Notes: generated by a model from the letters alone, not told the origin. Numbered from the stretch's first letter, positions 18,168-27,690 are shown. The stretch: DNA of 64,000 nucleotides from Halomonas ventosae (GCF_004363555.1 NZ_SNZJ01000015.1:1-64000); one strand, 5' to 3'. Numbers and translations are program-made.

Positions 18168-18349
18168 GTTCCCCAGAGTGCCGCTGTCGTTCTGGCCCTT
18201 GAACCCAGTGGTTCAAGGTGGGTGGCCGCAGCCGAACCGTCAGGCTTTCCGACGCACGGACATGCACACGGGTCCGGCTAGCATTTGGCCCCCTGGGTAC
18301 TGCGCATAGGCTCGAGGGACGATAACGACTGGCAAACACCCCAGGGAAC
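18168..18349 (-). ncRNA. ssrS: 6S RNA
   Basis: This about 182-nt RNA binds the sigma-70 RNA polymerase holoenzyme and represses promoters in stationary phase. On the minus strand the ends GTTCCCTGGGGTG and CACTCTGGGGAAC pair over 13 bp (with G-U pairs) as the closing stem. Conserved 6S segments are visible: TTTGCCAGTCG, GTCCCTCGAGCC, GTGCATGTCCG, CGGAAAGCCTG and the CACCTTGAACC...GGGTTCAAGG arm. Position between zapA and 5-FCL is the standard locus. The 5' end was placed by a promoter whose -10 is seven bases upstream. Confidence 0.95.
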
Positions 18350-18355
18350 AACTTC

Positions 18356-18383
18356 ATCCTACCAGAGGCACGGGCGGGGCCAA
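18356..18383 (-). promoter_or_regulatory. 6S RNA promoter
   Basis: On the minus strand TTGGCC (18383-18378) and TAGGAT (18361-18356) are separated by 16 bp. The predicted start coincides with the first base of the 6S closing stem. It lies just after the zapA stop codon. Confidence 0.6.
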
Positions 18384-18401
18384 AGGGATGATTGCGCCGT
18401 C

Positions 18402-18701
18402 TCAACGCTCGGGCATGGCATCCAGCGCCTTCTCGAGGCGGGCATTGAGCTCGTTGAGGCTCTGCTCGCCGGCCCGCTGGTCGTCCAGGGCCTCGAGCAG
18501 CTCGTGGGCGATGTTGAGGGCCGCCATGATGGCGATCTTCTCGCGGTCGATCACCCGCCCTCGGGAGTGGATGCCCTGCATGGCGCGGTCGAGGTAGCGG
18601 GCAGCCCGCTCGAGCTTGTCCTGCTCCTCCGGTGGGCAGGCGATGGCATAGCTGCGCTCCAGGAGGGTGATCTCGGTGGTGGGCCGCTTGGGCTCGGTCA
18701 T
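18402..18701 (-). CDS. zapA: Cell division protein ZapA
   Basis: ZapA binds FtsZ and cross-links protofilaments at the Z-ring. The 99-residue protein has the short N-terminal globular domain (TTEITLLERSYAIACPPEEQDKL) followed by a long C-terminal coiled coil (IAIMAALNIAHELLEAL to the end). I chose the ATG giving MTEPKRP, preceded by GGAG; upstream in-frame sequence is not conserved. It is divergent from ygfB and followed by 6S RNA. Confidence 0.94.
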   Translation of the reverse strand: MTEPKRPTTEITLLERSYAIACPPEEQDKLERAARYLDRAMQGIHSRGRVIDREKIAIMAALNIAHELLEALDDQRAGEQSLNELNARLEKALDAMPER

Positions 18702-18863
18702 GGCAGGCTCCGGAAAGGGCCAGGGGAAGGGATCGCACGCCGGGTGCGCGTCACAAGGAGCCGATGCGTTAACATCGAGGCCACAGGATGAATGCCAGTC
18801 ACTATAAGAGAGCCGTTTGCGGGCGGTCAACGCGCCGGACGGCTCCCACCAGCGGATCTTGCC

Positions 18864-19442
18864 ATGTCATTGATCAACGAACGCCAGGACTTCTCGACCA
18901 TTGCCGACACCTTCCTGCTCCACGGGAGCATGCAGTCGCCGGCCTTCCTCGACGGACGCCTCTGTGCCGAGCTCGCGCTGCATGACCTGACGCCCGAGGC
19001 CTGGCTGGAAGAGGTCTGCCTGAGCCTCGGGGTCGACCAGCCCCGCGACGAGCCCAGTGCCGAGCGGTTGCTGGGCTGGCGCCGCCAGACCCTCGAGGCC
19101 CTCTCCGCCGCCGAGCTCAACTTCGAGCCCCTGCTCCCGGACGAGCTCTTCTCCCTGGCCGAGCGTGCCCTGGGCCTGCAGGAGTGGACTCTCGGTTTCC
19201 TCGAGGTGGTGGCCGATGCCGGCGAGGCGCCGCGCGGTGCCTGGTCGCCGGCCCTGCGCGAGGCGCTGGAGGACCTCGAGGGCCTGACGAGCATCGAGAC
19301 CGATATCGAGGACAGTCCGGAGAACGAGAACGACCTCTTCGCCCTCACCGAGCATGCACGCATGGCCGCGATGCTGCTCTACACCGAGCAGCATCCCGGC
19401 AAGCCCCAGGTCGAGCAGGTCGACGAGCCCACCCGCCACTGA
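18864..19442 (+). CDS. ygfB: YgfB/YecA family protein (UPF0149)
   Basis: This 192-residue protein has the same length as E. coli YgfB and stands, as there, directly before pepP and the ubiH-ubiI pair. It is acidic and helical; DFSTIADTFLLHGSMQSPAFLDG near the N-terminus is the family signature, and ENENDLFALTEHARMAAMLLYTE is the conserved C-terminal part. No catalytic motif is visible. In Pseudomonas aeruginosa a YgfB homologue represses ampDh3 and affects beta-lactam resistance; whether that applies here is unknown. The ATG at MSLINERQDF was chosen by family alignment over an upstream ATG at 18792. Confidence 0.88.
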   Translation: MSLINERQDFSTIADTFLLHGSMQSPAFLDGRLCAELALHDLTPEAWLEEVCLSLGVDQPRDEPSAERLLGWRRQTLEALSAAELNFEPLLPDELFSLAERALGLQEWTLGFLEVVADAGEAPRGAWSPALREALEDLEGLTSIETDIEDSPENENDLFALTEHARMAAMLLYTEQHPGKPQVEQVDEPTRH

Positions 19443-19479
19443 GGTCGGCCACACAATCCCCACCCACCCAGGAGCCGTG

Positions 19480-20817
19480 ATGCACCCCGAGATCCTGCCC
19501 CGCCCCGCCCCCATCACCAATGACGAGTACAGCGCCCGTCGCAGGGTCCTGATGGATCGGCTGCCCGTCGGCAGCGCCGTGCTGCTGCCCGGTGCGGCAC
19601 TGGTCACCCGCTCGCGGGACAGCGAGTTCCCCTTCCGACAGGACAGCGACTTCCACTACCTGACCGGCTTTCCCGAACCCGAGGCTCTGCTGCTGCTGCT
19701 GCCGGGCCGCGAGGCCGGCGAGAGCGTGCTGTTCTGCCAGGACCGCGACCCGACGCTGGAAGCCTGGACGGGCATCCGCCTGGGCGCCGAGGGCGCCGTG
19801 CGCGAGCATGGCATCGACCAGGCGTTCGAGAATGCCGAGCGCGAGGAGCGCCTGGCCGAACTGCTCGACGGTCGTCATGCCCTCTACCTGCCGCTGGGCG
19901 ATGCCGAGGCCCTGGCGCTCGCCGAGGAGGTGCGCGGTGAGCTGGCCGGCCGTGCACGCCGCGGGGCGGTGGCGCCATCGGCCTTTGCCGACGTCAGCGA
20001 CCTGATCCACGAGCAGCGCCTTCGCAAGAGCGAGGCGGAGCTGGCCCTGATGCGCCATGCCGGGGCGATCTCCGCCCGGGCCCATGTGCGGGCCATGCGC
20101 GCGTCCCGCCCGGGGCTCATGGAGCGACAGTTGCAGGCCGAGCTCGAGCACGAGTTCCGCTGGCAGGGCGGCAGCGGCCCGGCCTACGCCAGCATCGTCG
20201 GTGGCGGCATCAATGCCTGTGTGCTGCACTACATTGAGAACCATGCCCCCCTGGAGGATGGCGCGCTGGTGCTGATCGATGCCGGCGCCGAGTTCGATCT
20301 CTATGCCGGCGACATCACCCGCACCTTCCCGGTCAACGGCCGCTTCTCCGAGGCCCAGCGGGCCCTCTACGAGGTGGTGCTGGCTGCCCAGGAGCGCGCC
20401 GTCGCCGCGGTCCGCCCCGGCGTCACCCTGGCGACGATCCACGAGGGCGTGGTGCACGACCTCACCGCCGGTCTCATCGAGCTCGGGCTGCTGGAGGGCG
20501 ACGTCCAGGCGCGCATCGACGATGGCAGCTACAAGCGCTTCTACCTGCACTCGACCTCCCACTGGCTGGGACTCGACGTGCATGACGTCGGGGCCTATCG
20601 CCACGAGGGCCAGCCCCGCGCCCTGCTGCCCGGCATGGTGCTCACCGTGGAGCCCGGCCTCTACGTGCCCGCCGACGACGACCTGCCGGAGGCCTTCCGC
20701 GGCATCGGTATCCGCATCGAGGATGACGTGGCGGTGACGCCCGACGGCCACGAGGTGCTGACCGCGGACGTGCCGAAGCGGGTGGCGGAAATCGAGGCCC
20801 TGATGGACAGGAAGTGA
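19480..20817 (+). CDS. pepP: Xaa-Pro aminopeptidase
   Basis: This M24 metallopeptidase removes an N-terminal residue preceding proline. The 445-residue protein has the aminopeptidase P N-terminal domain (about 1-170, with SRDSEFPFRQDSDFHYLTGF) and the pita-bread catalytic domain. The dinuclear metal ligands are visible: the two Asp of LIDAGAEFDLYAGDITRTF, the His of TSHWLGLDVHD, and the Glu residues of TVEPGLYV and IRIEDDV. AGGAG precedes the start. It belongs to the ygfB-pepP-ubiH-ubiI run. Confidence 0.96.
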   Translation: MHPEILPRPAPITNDEYSARRRVLMDRLPVGSAVLLPGAALVTRSRDSEFPFRQDSDFHYLTGFPEPEALLLLLPGREAGESVLFCQDRDPTLEAWTGIRLGAEGAVREHGIDQAFENAEREERLAELLDGRHALYLPLGDAEALALAEEVRGELAGRARRGAVAPSAFADVSDLIHEQRLRKSEAELALMRHAGAISARAHVRAMRASRPGLMERQLQAELEHEFRWQGGSGPAYASIVGGGINACVLHYIENHAPLEDGALVLIDAGAEFDLYAGDITRTFPVNGRFSEAQRALYEVVLAAQERAVAAVRPGVTLATIHEGVVHDLTAGLIELGLLEGDVQARIDDGSYKRFYLHSTSHWLGLDVHDVGAYRHEGQPRALLPGMVLTVEPGLYVPADDDLPEAFRGIGIRIEDDVAVTPDGHEVLTADVPKRVAEIEALMDRK

Positions 20818-20882
20818 CCAGTCGAGGAGTCGTTGCCAATGCCTTTATGTAATGTACGTTATGAAATGATAGGGCGGCGATC

Positions 20883-22094
20883 ATGACACCGAAGCATGAC
20901 GAGAAGGTGGATATCGCCATCATCGGTGGCGGCCTGGTGGGCGCCAGCCTGGGCTGTGCCCTGGCCGCGCTCGTCGAAGGGGCGAGGCTCAGGGTGGCGG
21001 TGATCGAGGCCGCACCGCTGCTGCCGCAGCGGGCCGAGCCCTGGCAACCCAGTTTCGATGCCCGGGCGAGTGCCATCGCTGGCGGTTCCGCGCGACACTT
21101 CGCGAGCCTGGGCGTCTGGGAGCGCATGGCCGAGATGGCGGCCCCGATCCGCACCATCCACGTCAGCGAGCGGGGCCGGCTGGGCGTGACCCGGCTGCGC
21201 GCCGCGGAACTGGGCGTCGAGGCGCTGGGCCACGTGATCCCCAATGCCTGGATGGGGCGGGTGCTGCATGGCCGGCTGAGCGAGCTGCCGCTGGCCTGGC
21301 ACTGTCCGGCCAGGGTCGAGGCGATCCACCCCGTCGCCGAGGGGCATCGGCTGCAGCTATCGGATGGCAGCGAGCTGGAGGCCGGGCTGACGGTGCTCGC
21401 CGACGGCGGTCGCTCGGGGCTCAAGGAGCGGCTGGGGATCGAGAGCCATGAGCGGCCCTACGACCAGGTGGCGCTCATCGCCAGCGTCGAGGTCAGCCGT
21501 CCCCACGAGGGCGTCGCCTACGAGCGCTTCACCCCGGCGGGGCCCATCGCCCTGCTGCCCCTCCAGGGTCAGGCCATGGAGCTGGTCTGGACCCATGAGC
21601 GCGGCCAGGAGGAGCGTCGCCTGGCCCTGTCCGATGGGGACTTCCTGGCCGAGCTGCAGCAGGCCTTCGGAGATCGGGCCGGGCATTTCCGGCGGGTGGG
21701 TCGACGCCATGCCTATCCGCTCTCGTTGATCACCGCCCGCGAGACCGCTCGCCCCGGGCTGGCGGTGCTGGGCAACGCCGCCCATGCCCTGCACCCGGTG
21801 GCCGGCCAGGGGTTCAACCTGGCACTGCGCGGGGTCATGGACCTGGTGGCTGCCATCGAGACCGGCATCGAGCGGGACCAGCGCCCGGGGAGTTCGGCGG
21901 TCCTGCAGGATTTCGAGGCGCGCCGGGACGCCGACCGTGGCAACGTCATCCGCTTCAGCGACGGCCTGATCCGCCTGTTCGGGCTTGATCTTCCCCTGCT
22001 TTCCCATGCCCGAGCAGCCGGCCTTGTGGGCCTGAACCTGACGGGACCACTGCGCCGCGGCCTGGCCCGCCGGGCCATGGGATTGGAAAGATAG
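20883..22094 (+). CDS. ubiH: Ubiquinone biosynthesis FAD monooxygenase (2-octaprenyl-6-methoxyphenol hydroxylase)
   Basis: This is a class A flavin monooxygenase of the aerobic ubiquinone pathway (403 residues). The FAD dinucleotide fold is at the N-terminus (IAIIGGGLVGASLG), the ARASAIAGGS stretch is typical of the UbiH group, and the second FAD motif is GNAAHALHPVAGQGFNLALRG (about residues 297-317). A 65-bp AT-rich leader after pepP contains the near-perfect dyad TAATGTACGTTA (20852-20863), so it may have its own promoter. The paralogue downstream catalyses another ring hydroxylation. Confidence 0.93.
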   Translation: MTPKHDEKVDIAIIGGGLVGASLGCALAALVEGARLRVAVIEAAPLLPQRAEPWQPSFDARASAIAGGSARHFASLGVWERMAEMAAPIRTIHVSERGRLGVTRLRAAELGVEALGHVIPNAWMGRVLHGRLSELPLAWHCPARVEAIHPVAEGHRLQLSDGSELEAGLTVLADGGRSGLKERLGIESHERPYDQVALIASVEVSRPHEGVAYERFTPAGPIALLPLQGQAMELVWTHERGQEERRLALSDGDFLAELQQAFGDRAGHFRRVGRRHAYPLSLITARETARPGLAVLGNAAHALHPVAGQGFNLALRGVMDLVAAIETGIERDQRPGSSAVLQDFEARRDADRGNVIRFSDGLIRLFGLDLPLLSHARAAGLVGLNLTGPLRRGLARRAMGLER

Positions 22095-22224
22095 CGGCTG
22101 ATGGGAAAGCGGCTGGGGCAACGGTCGCCGGAACGACAGGGACAGGAACCCCGGAGGGAGGATGGGGCATCGACACGCGGGACAGAGAGCATGGCCATCG
22201 GGGCCATCACGGGGAGCAGAGGTC

Positions 22225-23496
22225 ATGAGTGCAGAACAGGAAGGCGCGCCGGCGTCGTTCGAGGTGATCGTCGTCGGCGGCGGCATGGTGGGCACGGCGC
22301 TGGCCTGCCTGCTGGGGCGGGCCGGGCTGGAGGTGGCATTGCTGGATGCCCGCGAGGCACCGCTCGACCCCGACGTCGCGGGAAAGGGGCCGCCCTCCAT
22401 GCGGGTCAGTGCCCTGACCCCGGTATCGCGGCAGTTGCTGGAGGGGCTGGGGGCCTGGGCGTGGATGGCCTCGCGCCGGGTGAGCCCCTACCGCTTCATG
22501 CAGGTCTGGGATGGCGAGGGCAGCGGCGAGGTGAACTTCTCCGCGGAGCAGGCCGGGGTGCCGGTGCTGGGGCATATCGTCGAGAACGACGTCACCCTGG
22601 CGGCGCTGGAGGCATGTCTGGCGGAGCTGCCGGATGTCCATGCGCGCTTCGGTGCCCGGGTGGCTGCGCTCGAGTCCGGCGACGACGGGCGGACGGTTCG
22701 GCTGGAGGATGGCAGCCGGCTGACGGCCCCGCTGGTAGTGGCCGCCGACGGCGCCCGCTCACCGCTGCGCGAGATGGCCGGCATCGACGTCCGCTCCCGC
22801 GACACCGGCCAGGTGGCCGTGGTCACCACGGTGCGTACCCGCCTCGCCCATGGCGGTGTGGCACGCCAGGTCTTCCTCCCCACGGGGCCGCTGGCCTTCC
22901 TGCCGCTGCATGTCGAGGGTGGCGACCGCCACTGCTCCATCGTCTGGTCCACCTCCCCGGAGGAGGCCGAGCGTCTGGTGGCCCTGCCCGGCGAGGCACT
23001 GGGCCTGGAGCTGGCGGCGGCCATCGAGCACCGGCTGGGCGAGGTGACGGTGACGGACCGGGCGCTGGCGGTGCCGCTCACCCAGCGCCACGCCGAGCGC
23101 TACGTGCTGCCGGGCTTCGCCCTGGTGGGGGATGCGGCACACAGCATCCATCCCCTGGCGGGCCAGGGAGTGAACCTGGGGCTGATGGATGCGGCGGTGC
23201 TCGCCGAGGAGCTGGTCACGGGCCGGCGGCGGGGGCTCTCCCCGGGGGATGCGGCACTGCTGGGCCGCTACGCCCGGCGGCGGCGCGGCGACAATGCCGC
23301 CATGCTGGCGCTGATGGACGGCTTCCGGCTGCTCTTCGGGGCGCGCCACCCGGCGCTCACCCTGGCGCGCAACCTGGGGCTCTCGGGCGTCGACCGGCTG
23401 GGGCCGCTCAAGCGCCTGCTGATGCAGCAGGCGACGGGGCATCGCGGTCGCCTGCCTCGCGCCTGCCGGCCGCTCATCCGCCGCGCCGCTGGCTGA
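22225..23496 (+). CDS. ubiI: Ubiquinone biosynthesis FAD monooxygenase (UbiI/VisC type)
   Basis: This 423-residue paralogue of ubiH performs another hydroxylation in ubiquinone synthesis, probably at C5. It has IVVGGGMVGTALACLLG at the N-terminus, MRVSALTPVSRQLLEGLGAW, and GDAAHSIHPLAGQGVNLGLMD near residue 310. The ATG used follows a GGGGAGCAGAGG leader; the frame is open further upstream but without similarity. UbiF-like activity is the main alternative. Its last 23 bp overlap the end of convergent ctpA. Confidence 0.9.
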   Translation: MSAEQEGAPASFEVIVVGGGMVGTALACLLGRAGLEVALLDAREAPLDPDVAGKGPPSMRVSALTPVSRQLLEGLGAWAWMASRRVSPYRFMQVWDGEGSGEVNFSAEQAGVPVLGHIVENDVTLAALEACLAELPDVHARFGARVAALESGDDGRTVRLEDGSRLTAPLVVAADGARSPLREMAGIDVRSRDTGQVAVVTTVRTRLAHGGVARQVFLPTGPLAFLPLHVEGGDRHCSIVWSTSPEEAERLVALPGEALGLELAAAIEHRLGEVTVTDRALAVPLTQRHAERYVLPGFALVGDAAHSIHPLAGQGVNLGLMDAAVLAEELVTGRRRGLSPGDAALLGRYARRRRGDNAAMLALMDGFRLLFGARHPALTLARNLGLSGVDRLGPLKRLLMQQATGHRGRLPRACRPLIRRAAG

Positions 23497-24778
23497 GCAC
23501 GTTGAGGGCCTTGAGCAGGTTGAGGGCCTCGCCGAGCTGGTAGTCCTCGCGCAGGCGCTCGCTCATCTCGCTGCGGGTGCGCTCTTCCTCACGGGAGCCC
23601 AGGTGGCCCTCCAGGTCCGATTCGCGCACGTCCAGGCCACTGCCCTCGGCCACTTCCAGGCGGCCGCGGATCACCTCCACGTCGGGCTCGATGCCCTGGG
23701 CCTGGATCGAGCGCCCGTCGGGGGTGAAGTAGAGCGCGGTGGTCAGCTTGAGCCCCTCGCCGTTGCCCAGCGGCATGATCTGCTGCACCGAGCCCTTGCC
23801 GAAGCTCTCGGTTCCCATCACCACGCCGCGGCGCTGGTCCTGCAGGGCGCCGGCGACGATCTCTGCCGCCGAGGCGCTGCCGCCGTTGATCAGCACTACC
23901 AGCGGCACGTCGGCGGCCGCCGTCTCGCGACCGGCTGAGAAGCGCATCTCGCTGTCCGGCAGGCGCCCCTCGGTATAGACGATCAGTCCCTCGTCGAGGA
24001 AGGCATCGGCCACGTCCACCGCGGCCTGCAGCACCCCGCCGGGGTTGTTGCGCAGGTCGAGCACCAGGCCCTTGAGCGGCCCGTCGCGTTCCAGGCGGCG
24101 GATGGCGCTGCCGACCTGCTCACCGGTGCGGGTCTGGAACTGGCTGACCCGCAGGTAGCCGTAGCCCGCCTCCAGCAGCTCGCTCTTGACGCTCTCGGTG
24201 CGGATGATCTCGCGGGTCAGGGTGACCTCCCGGGGAGCGTTCTCGCCCTGGCGCAGGATGGTCAGGCGGATCTCGGTACCGGGGTCGCCGCGCATCAGGT
24301 TGACCGCCTCCTGCAGCGAGAGCCGGTCGGTGGGCGTGTCGTCGATGCGCAGGATCTTGTCCCGGGACTGCAGGCCGGCCCGGGAGGCCGGGGTATCGTC
24401 GATGGGCGTGATCACCGTCAGCTGGCCATCCTCCATGCCCACCTCGATGCCCACGCCGCCGAACTCCCCCTGGGTGGACTCGCGCAGGCTCTCGAACTCC
24501 TCGCTGTCCAGGTAGGCCGAGTGGGGATCAAGCTCGCTGAGCATGCCGCGCATGGCGTTGCGCAGCAGGTCGGCATCCTCGACCTCCTCCACATAGGCGC
24601 GCTTGATGCGTTCGAACACCTCGGCGAAGGCCTGGATCTCGGCCACGGGCAGCTCATCCTCCGGGCCCTGGCCCTGGGCGGCGACGGGCAGGGGGGCGAG
24701 CGCCAGCAGGGCGGCCGGCAGCAGTGCCGACACCAGGCGGCGCGTCACGGTGGGCAGAGCGGCGGGACGTAGGGGCAT
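23474..24778 (-). CDS. ctpA: Carboxyl-terminal processing protease (S41)
   Basis: This periplasmic serine protease of 434 residues cleaves near the C-termini of envelope proteins; relatives process peptidoglycan hydrolases. It has a signal peptide ending near VAAQG (residues 1-36), an N-terminal helical part, a PDZ domain (about 90-175, with GGVGIEVGMEDGQLTVI) and an S41 domain with LDLRNNPGGVL, the nucleophile Ser of GGSASAAEI and the base Lys of ESFGKGSVQ. It ends the gpmI-envC-ctpA run, an order conserved in related genomes. Its 3' end overlaps ubiI by 23 bp on the opposite strand. Confidence 0.95.
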   Translation of the reverse strand: MPLRPAALPTVTRRLVSALLPAALLALAPLPVAAQGQGPEDELPVAEIQAFAEVFERIKRAYVEEVEDADLLRNAMRGMLSELDPHSAYLDSEEFESLRESTQGEFGGVGIEVGMEDGQLTVITPIDDTPASRAGLQSRDKILRIDDTPTDRLSLQEAVNLMRGDPGTEIRLTILRQGENAPREVTLTREIIRTESVKSELLEAGYGYLRVSQFQTRTGEQVGSAIRRLERDGPLKGLVLDLRNNPGGVLQAAVDVADAFLDEGLIVYTEGRLPDSEMRFSAGRETAAADVPLVVLINGGSASAAEIVAGALQDQRRGVVMGTESFGKGSVQQIMPLGNGEGLKLTTALYFTPDGRSIQAQGIEPDVEVIRGRLEVAEGSGLDVRESDLEGHLGSREEERTRSEMSERLREDYQLGEALNLLKALNVLSQRRGG

Positions 24779-24850
24779 GCAGATTCTCGCGGTTCCGGAG
24801 GTGGCAGCCCAGCATAGCCCGTGGCCGGGCGTCTATGGAATAGCCGGGCC

Positions 24851-26014
24851 TCAGGGCTGGCGGGCGATCCAGCGCCGCGGGTCGATGGGGTCGCCGCCAC
24901 GGCGTACCTCGAAGTAGAGCCCCGGCCGCTGCTGGCCACCGCTGTCGCCCACCGCGCCCAGGGTGTCGCCGCGGGAGACGGCAGCCCCTACCCCGGCCGT
25001 GAAGTGCTGCAGGTGGGCATGCAGGGTCATGACCCGGTCGCCGTGATCGACGATCAGCAGGTTGCCGAAACCGCGCATCCAGTCGGCGAACACCACCCGA
25101 CCAGCGTGCACGGCCTTGACCGGGGTGCCCGCGGCGGCCCGGATCAGCAGGCCGTTGCGATGCACGCCGGCCCCCTCGTGGAAGGTGGAGGCGATGCTGC
25201 CCTGCACCGGCCACGGCAGTTCGCCGCGGGTCTGCTCGATGGCGGTAGAGGGGGGCGGCCGCTCCAGGCGGGCCAGCCGCTCCTGCACCTCGCGCAGGGT
25301 GCGCTCGGCATGCGCCCGGTCCTGGGCGAGCGTCGCCAGGCGGGCCTGTTCGCTGGCGAAGCGCTCGTCGAGCCGGGCCACCAGGGTGGCACGTTCCGAT
25401 ATCTGCTCGGCCAGGGTGGTGCTGCGCGCGGCGAGCTCCTCGGCCACGGCCTCGAGGCGTTCGACGCGCTGCGACAGCGCCCGGCGAGTGTCCGCCAGCT
25501 CGGCATCGAGCCTCGCCAGCGCGTCGAGGCGCTTATTGCGCGCCCGGGCCAGGCGGTTGAGGTAGGTCTGCAGGCGGTCGAGCCGCGCCGGGTCGTCCTG
25601 GTTGAGCAGCAGCTTGAGCTGGGGGGTTCGGCCGAGGCGGTAGAGGGCATCGAGCTGGGCCGAGAGGGCCTCGACCTGCTCGGTGCGCTCGGCGGCCAGC
25701 TGGTCGCGGCGTGCCTCGAGGCTGGCGATCTCGTCGCCGAGGGTGCGTCGCTCGGCCTGCAGGGCGTCGAGGCGGCGGTGAGTCTCGGCGAGTGCCGTCT
25801 CCACCTCGCGCAGGGCCTCGCTGGCCTCGTCCCGGGCCTCACGGGTGGTGGAGAGCTGCGCGGAGACCGCCTTGAGTTCCTCGCCGAGGGCATCGAGGCG
25901 CGCCTGCGCCTCCCGCTCGGAGGGCTGGGCGGCAAGCGGCGATGCCAGGCCCAGGCCCAGCAGCAGGACCAGCCCCGGCAGCCATGTGCCGAGCGCCGCC
26001 ACGCCTCTTGCCAT
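24851..26014 (-). CDS. envC: EnvC-like murein hydrolase activator
   Basis: This 387-residue periplasmic protein has a signal peptide (to about LAAQP, residue 31), a long coiled coil (about 35-265) and a C-terminal LytM/M23 domain. The usual zinc ligands are degenerate: HRNGLLIR replaces the HxGxD block and LYFEVR replaces LHFEVR, leaving only HAHLQ. As in E. coli EnvC it is therefore predicted to activate N-acetylmuramyl amidases rather than cut peptidoglycan itself. A GGGAGG site precedes the ATG. It lies between gpmI and ctpA with short gaps. Confidence 0.9.
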   Translation of the reverse strand: MARGVAALGTWLPGLVLLLGLGLASPLAAQPSEREAQARLDALGEELKAVSAQLSTTREARDEASEALREVETALAETHRRLDALQAERRTLGDEIASLEARRDQLAAERTEQVEALSAQLDALYRLGRTPQLKLLLNQDDPARLDRLQTYLNRLARARNKRLDALARLDAELADTRRALSQRVERLEAVAEELAARSTTLAEQISERATLVARLDERFASEQARLATLAQDRAHAERTLREVQERLARLERPPPSTAIEQTRGELPWPVQGSIASTFHEGAGVHRNGLLIRAAAGTPVKAVHAGRVVFADWMRGFGNLLIVDHGDRVMTLHAHLQHFTAGVGAAVSRGDTLGAVGDSGGQQRPGLYFEVRRGGDPIDPRRWIARQP

Positions 26015-26035
26015 TCCCTGGCCTCCCCGACCGTC

Positions 26036-27610
26036 TCAGTCGCGCTCGATCAGCACCCGGCCGGTCATCTCCTCGGGGATCGGCTGGTCCATCATCGTCA
26101 GCAGGGTCGGGGCGATGTCGCACAGGCTGCCGTCGTCCAGCAGTCGCGCCGGGTGCCCGCCGACATAGATCAGCGGCACCTCGAAGGTGGTGTGAGCGGT
26201 CTGGGGCGCCCCGGTCTCGGGGTGGACCATCTGCTCGGCGTTGCCGTGGTCGGCGGTGACCAGGCAGGCACCACCGACGCGCTGGATCGCCTCCACGACC
26301 CGGCCGACGCAGGCGTCCACCGCCTCGATGGCCTTCACCGCCGCCTCGAAGTCGCCGGTGTGGCCCACCATGTCGCCGTTGGCGTAGTTGCAGACGATCA
26401 GGTCGAACGTGCCGCCATCGATCGCCTCCACCAGCCGGTCGGTGACCTCCTCGGCGCTCATCTCGGGCTTCTCGTCGTAGGTCTTCACCTCCTGGGGGGA
26501 GGGGACCAGCACCCGGGTCTCGCCCCGGTACTCCGCCTCGCGGCCGCCGGAGAAGAAGAAGGTGACGTGGGCATACTTCTCGGTCTCGGCGATGCGCAGC
26601 TGGGTGAGGCCGCGTTTCTCCATCACCTCGCCCAGGGTGTTGACGAGCTCCGCCGGCGGGAAGGCCGCCGGCGCCGGGATATCCGCGGCATACTGGGTCA
26701 GCATCACCAGGCCGTCGGCGGCGAGCCTGGGCCGTACGCGGCGCTCGAAGCCGCTGAAGCCCTCCTCGACGAAGGCGCGGGTCAGCTCCCGGGCGCGGTC
26801 GGCGCGGAAGTTCATGAAGATGGCGGCATCGCCGTCCGCCATGGCCACCGGCGCGCCGCTCGGGCGGATGCTGGTGGCGGTGACGAACTCGTCGGTCTCG
26901 TCGCGCTCGTAGGCCCGGCGCAGCCCCTCCTCGGCCCCGATTGCCTCGAACTCGCCCTCGCCCTCGGTGATCAGGCGGTAGGCCTTCTCGACGCGGTCCC
27001 AGCGGTTGTCGCGGTCCATGGCGTAGTAGCGGCCGATGATCGAGGCCACGAAGCCGTTCTCGGGGCCGACCAGTTCGGCGAGGCGGGCGTTGGTGCGCTC
27101 CAGCGAGGCCATGGCACTCTTCGGCGGCATGTCGCGGCCGTCGAGGAAGGCGTGGACGTAGATCCGCCGCGCGCCGCGGCGGGCGGCCAGCTCGGCCATC
27201 GCCAGGAAGTGCTCCTCATGGCTGTGCACGCCGCCTGGCGAGAGCAGGCCCAGCAGGTGCACCGCCTTGGCCTCTGCCACGGCGGCATCGATCGGCGCGG
27301 TCAGGGCCGCGATGGTGTCCAGGTCGCCATCCTCGACGGCCTTGGTGATGCGCGTGAAGTCCTGGTAGACGATGCGCCCGGCGCCCAGGTTCATGTGGCC
27401 GACCTCGGAGTTGCCCATCTGGCCATCCGGCAGGCCCACGTGGCGGCCGTCGGTATGGATCAGGGTGTGCGGCTGCTCCTGCCACAGGCGATCCATCACC
27501 GGGGTGCGGGCGGCGAGCACGGCGTTGTCCCTGGCGTCCTCGTTGTAGCCATAGCCGTCGAGGATGATCAGCGCCACCGGACGCGGGGTGGGGTTGCGGG
27601 ATTCGGTCAT
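26036..27610 (-). CDS. gpmI: 2,3-bisphosphoglycerate-independent phosphoglycerate mutase
   Basis: This manganese-dependent glycolytic enzyme interconverts 3- and 2-phosphoglycerate. The 524-residue protein starts the alkaline-phosphatase-like fold with [11 protein letters not shown], carries the phosphoserine nucleophile in [17 protein letters not shown] (about residues 65-81), and has C-terminal metal ligands in the [10 protein letters not shown] stretch. The ATG giving [11 protein letters not shown] was chosen; an upstream ATG at 27679 adds unconserved residues. A candidate promoter lies 80-110 bp upstream. Confidence 0.96.
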   Translation of the reverse strand: MTESRNPTPRPVALIILDGYGYNEDARDNAVLAARTPVMDRLWQEQPHTLIHTDGRHVGLPDGQMGNSEVGHMNLGAGRIVYQDFTRITKAVEDGDLDTIAALTAPIDAAVAEAKAVHLLGLLSPGGVHSHEEHFLAMAELAARRGARRIYVHAFLDGRDMPPKSAMASLERTNARLAELVGPENGFVASIIGRYYAMDRDNRWDRVEKAYRLITEGEGEFEAIGAEEGLRRAYERDETDEFVTATSIRPSGAPVAMADGDAAIFMNFRADRARELTRAFVEEGFSGFERRVRPRLAADGLVMLTQYAADIPAPAAFPPAELVNTLGEVMEKRGLTQLRIAETEKYAHVTFFFSGGREAEYRGETRVLVPSPQEVKTYDEKPEMSAEEVTDRLVEAIDGGTFDLIVCNYANGDMVGHTGDFEAAVKAIEAVDACVGRVVEAIQRVGGACLVTADHGNAEQMVHPETGAPQTAHTTFEVPLIYVGGHPARLLDDGSLCDIAPTLLTMMDQPIPEEMTGRVLIERD

Positions 27611-27690
27611 GGGGAGGGCCTCTTTGTCCTTGTCAGCCCCGGCAGGCGCGCGGGCGGTCACCGGGGTCGCGACTTGCATCTGCTTGCGGC

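Noticed and set aside
24851..26014. Active zinc endopeptidase of the M23 family
   Set aside because: Key zinc ligands of the M23 motifs are replaced, so the protein is called an EnvC-like activator.
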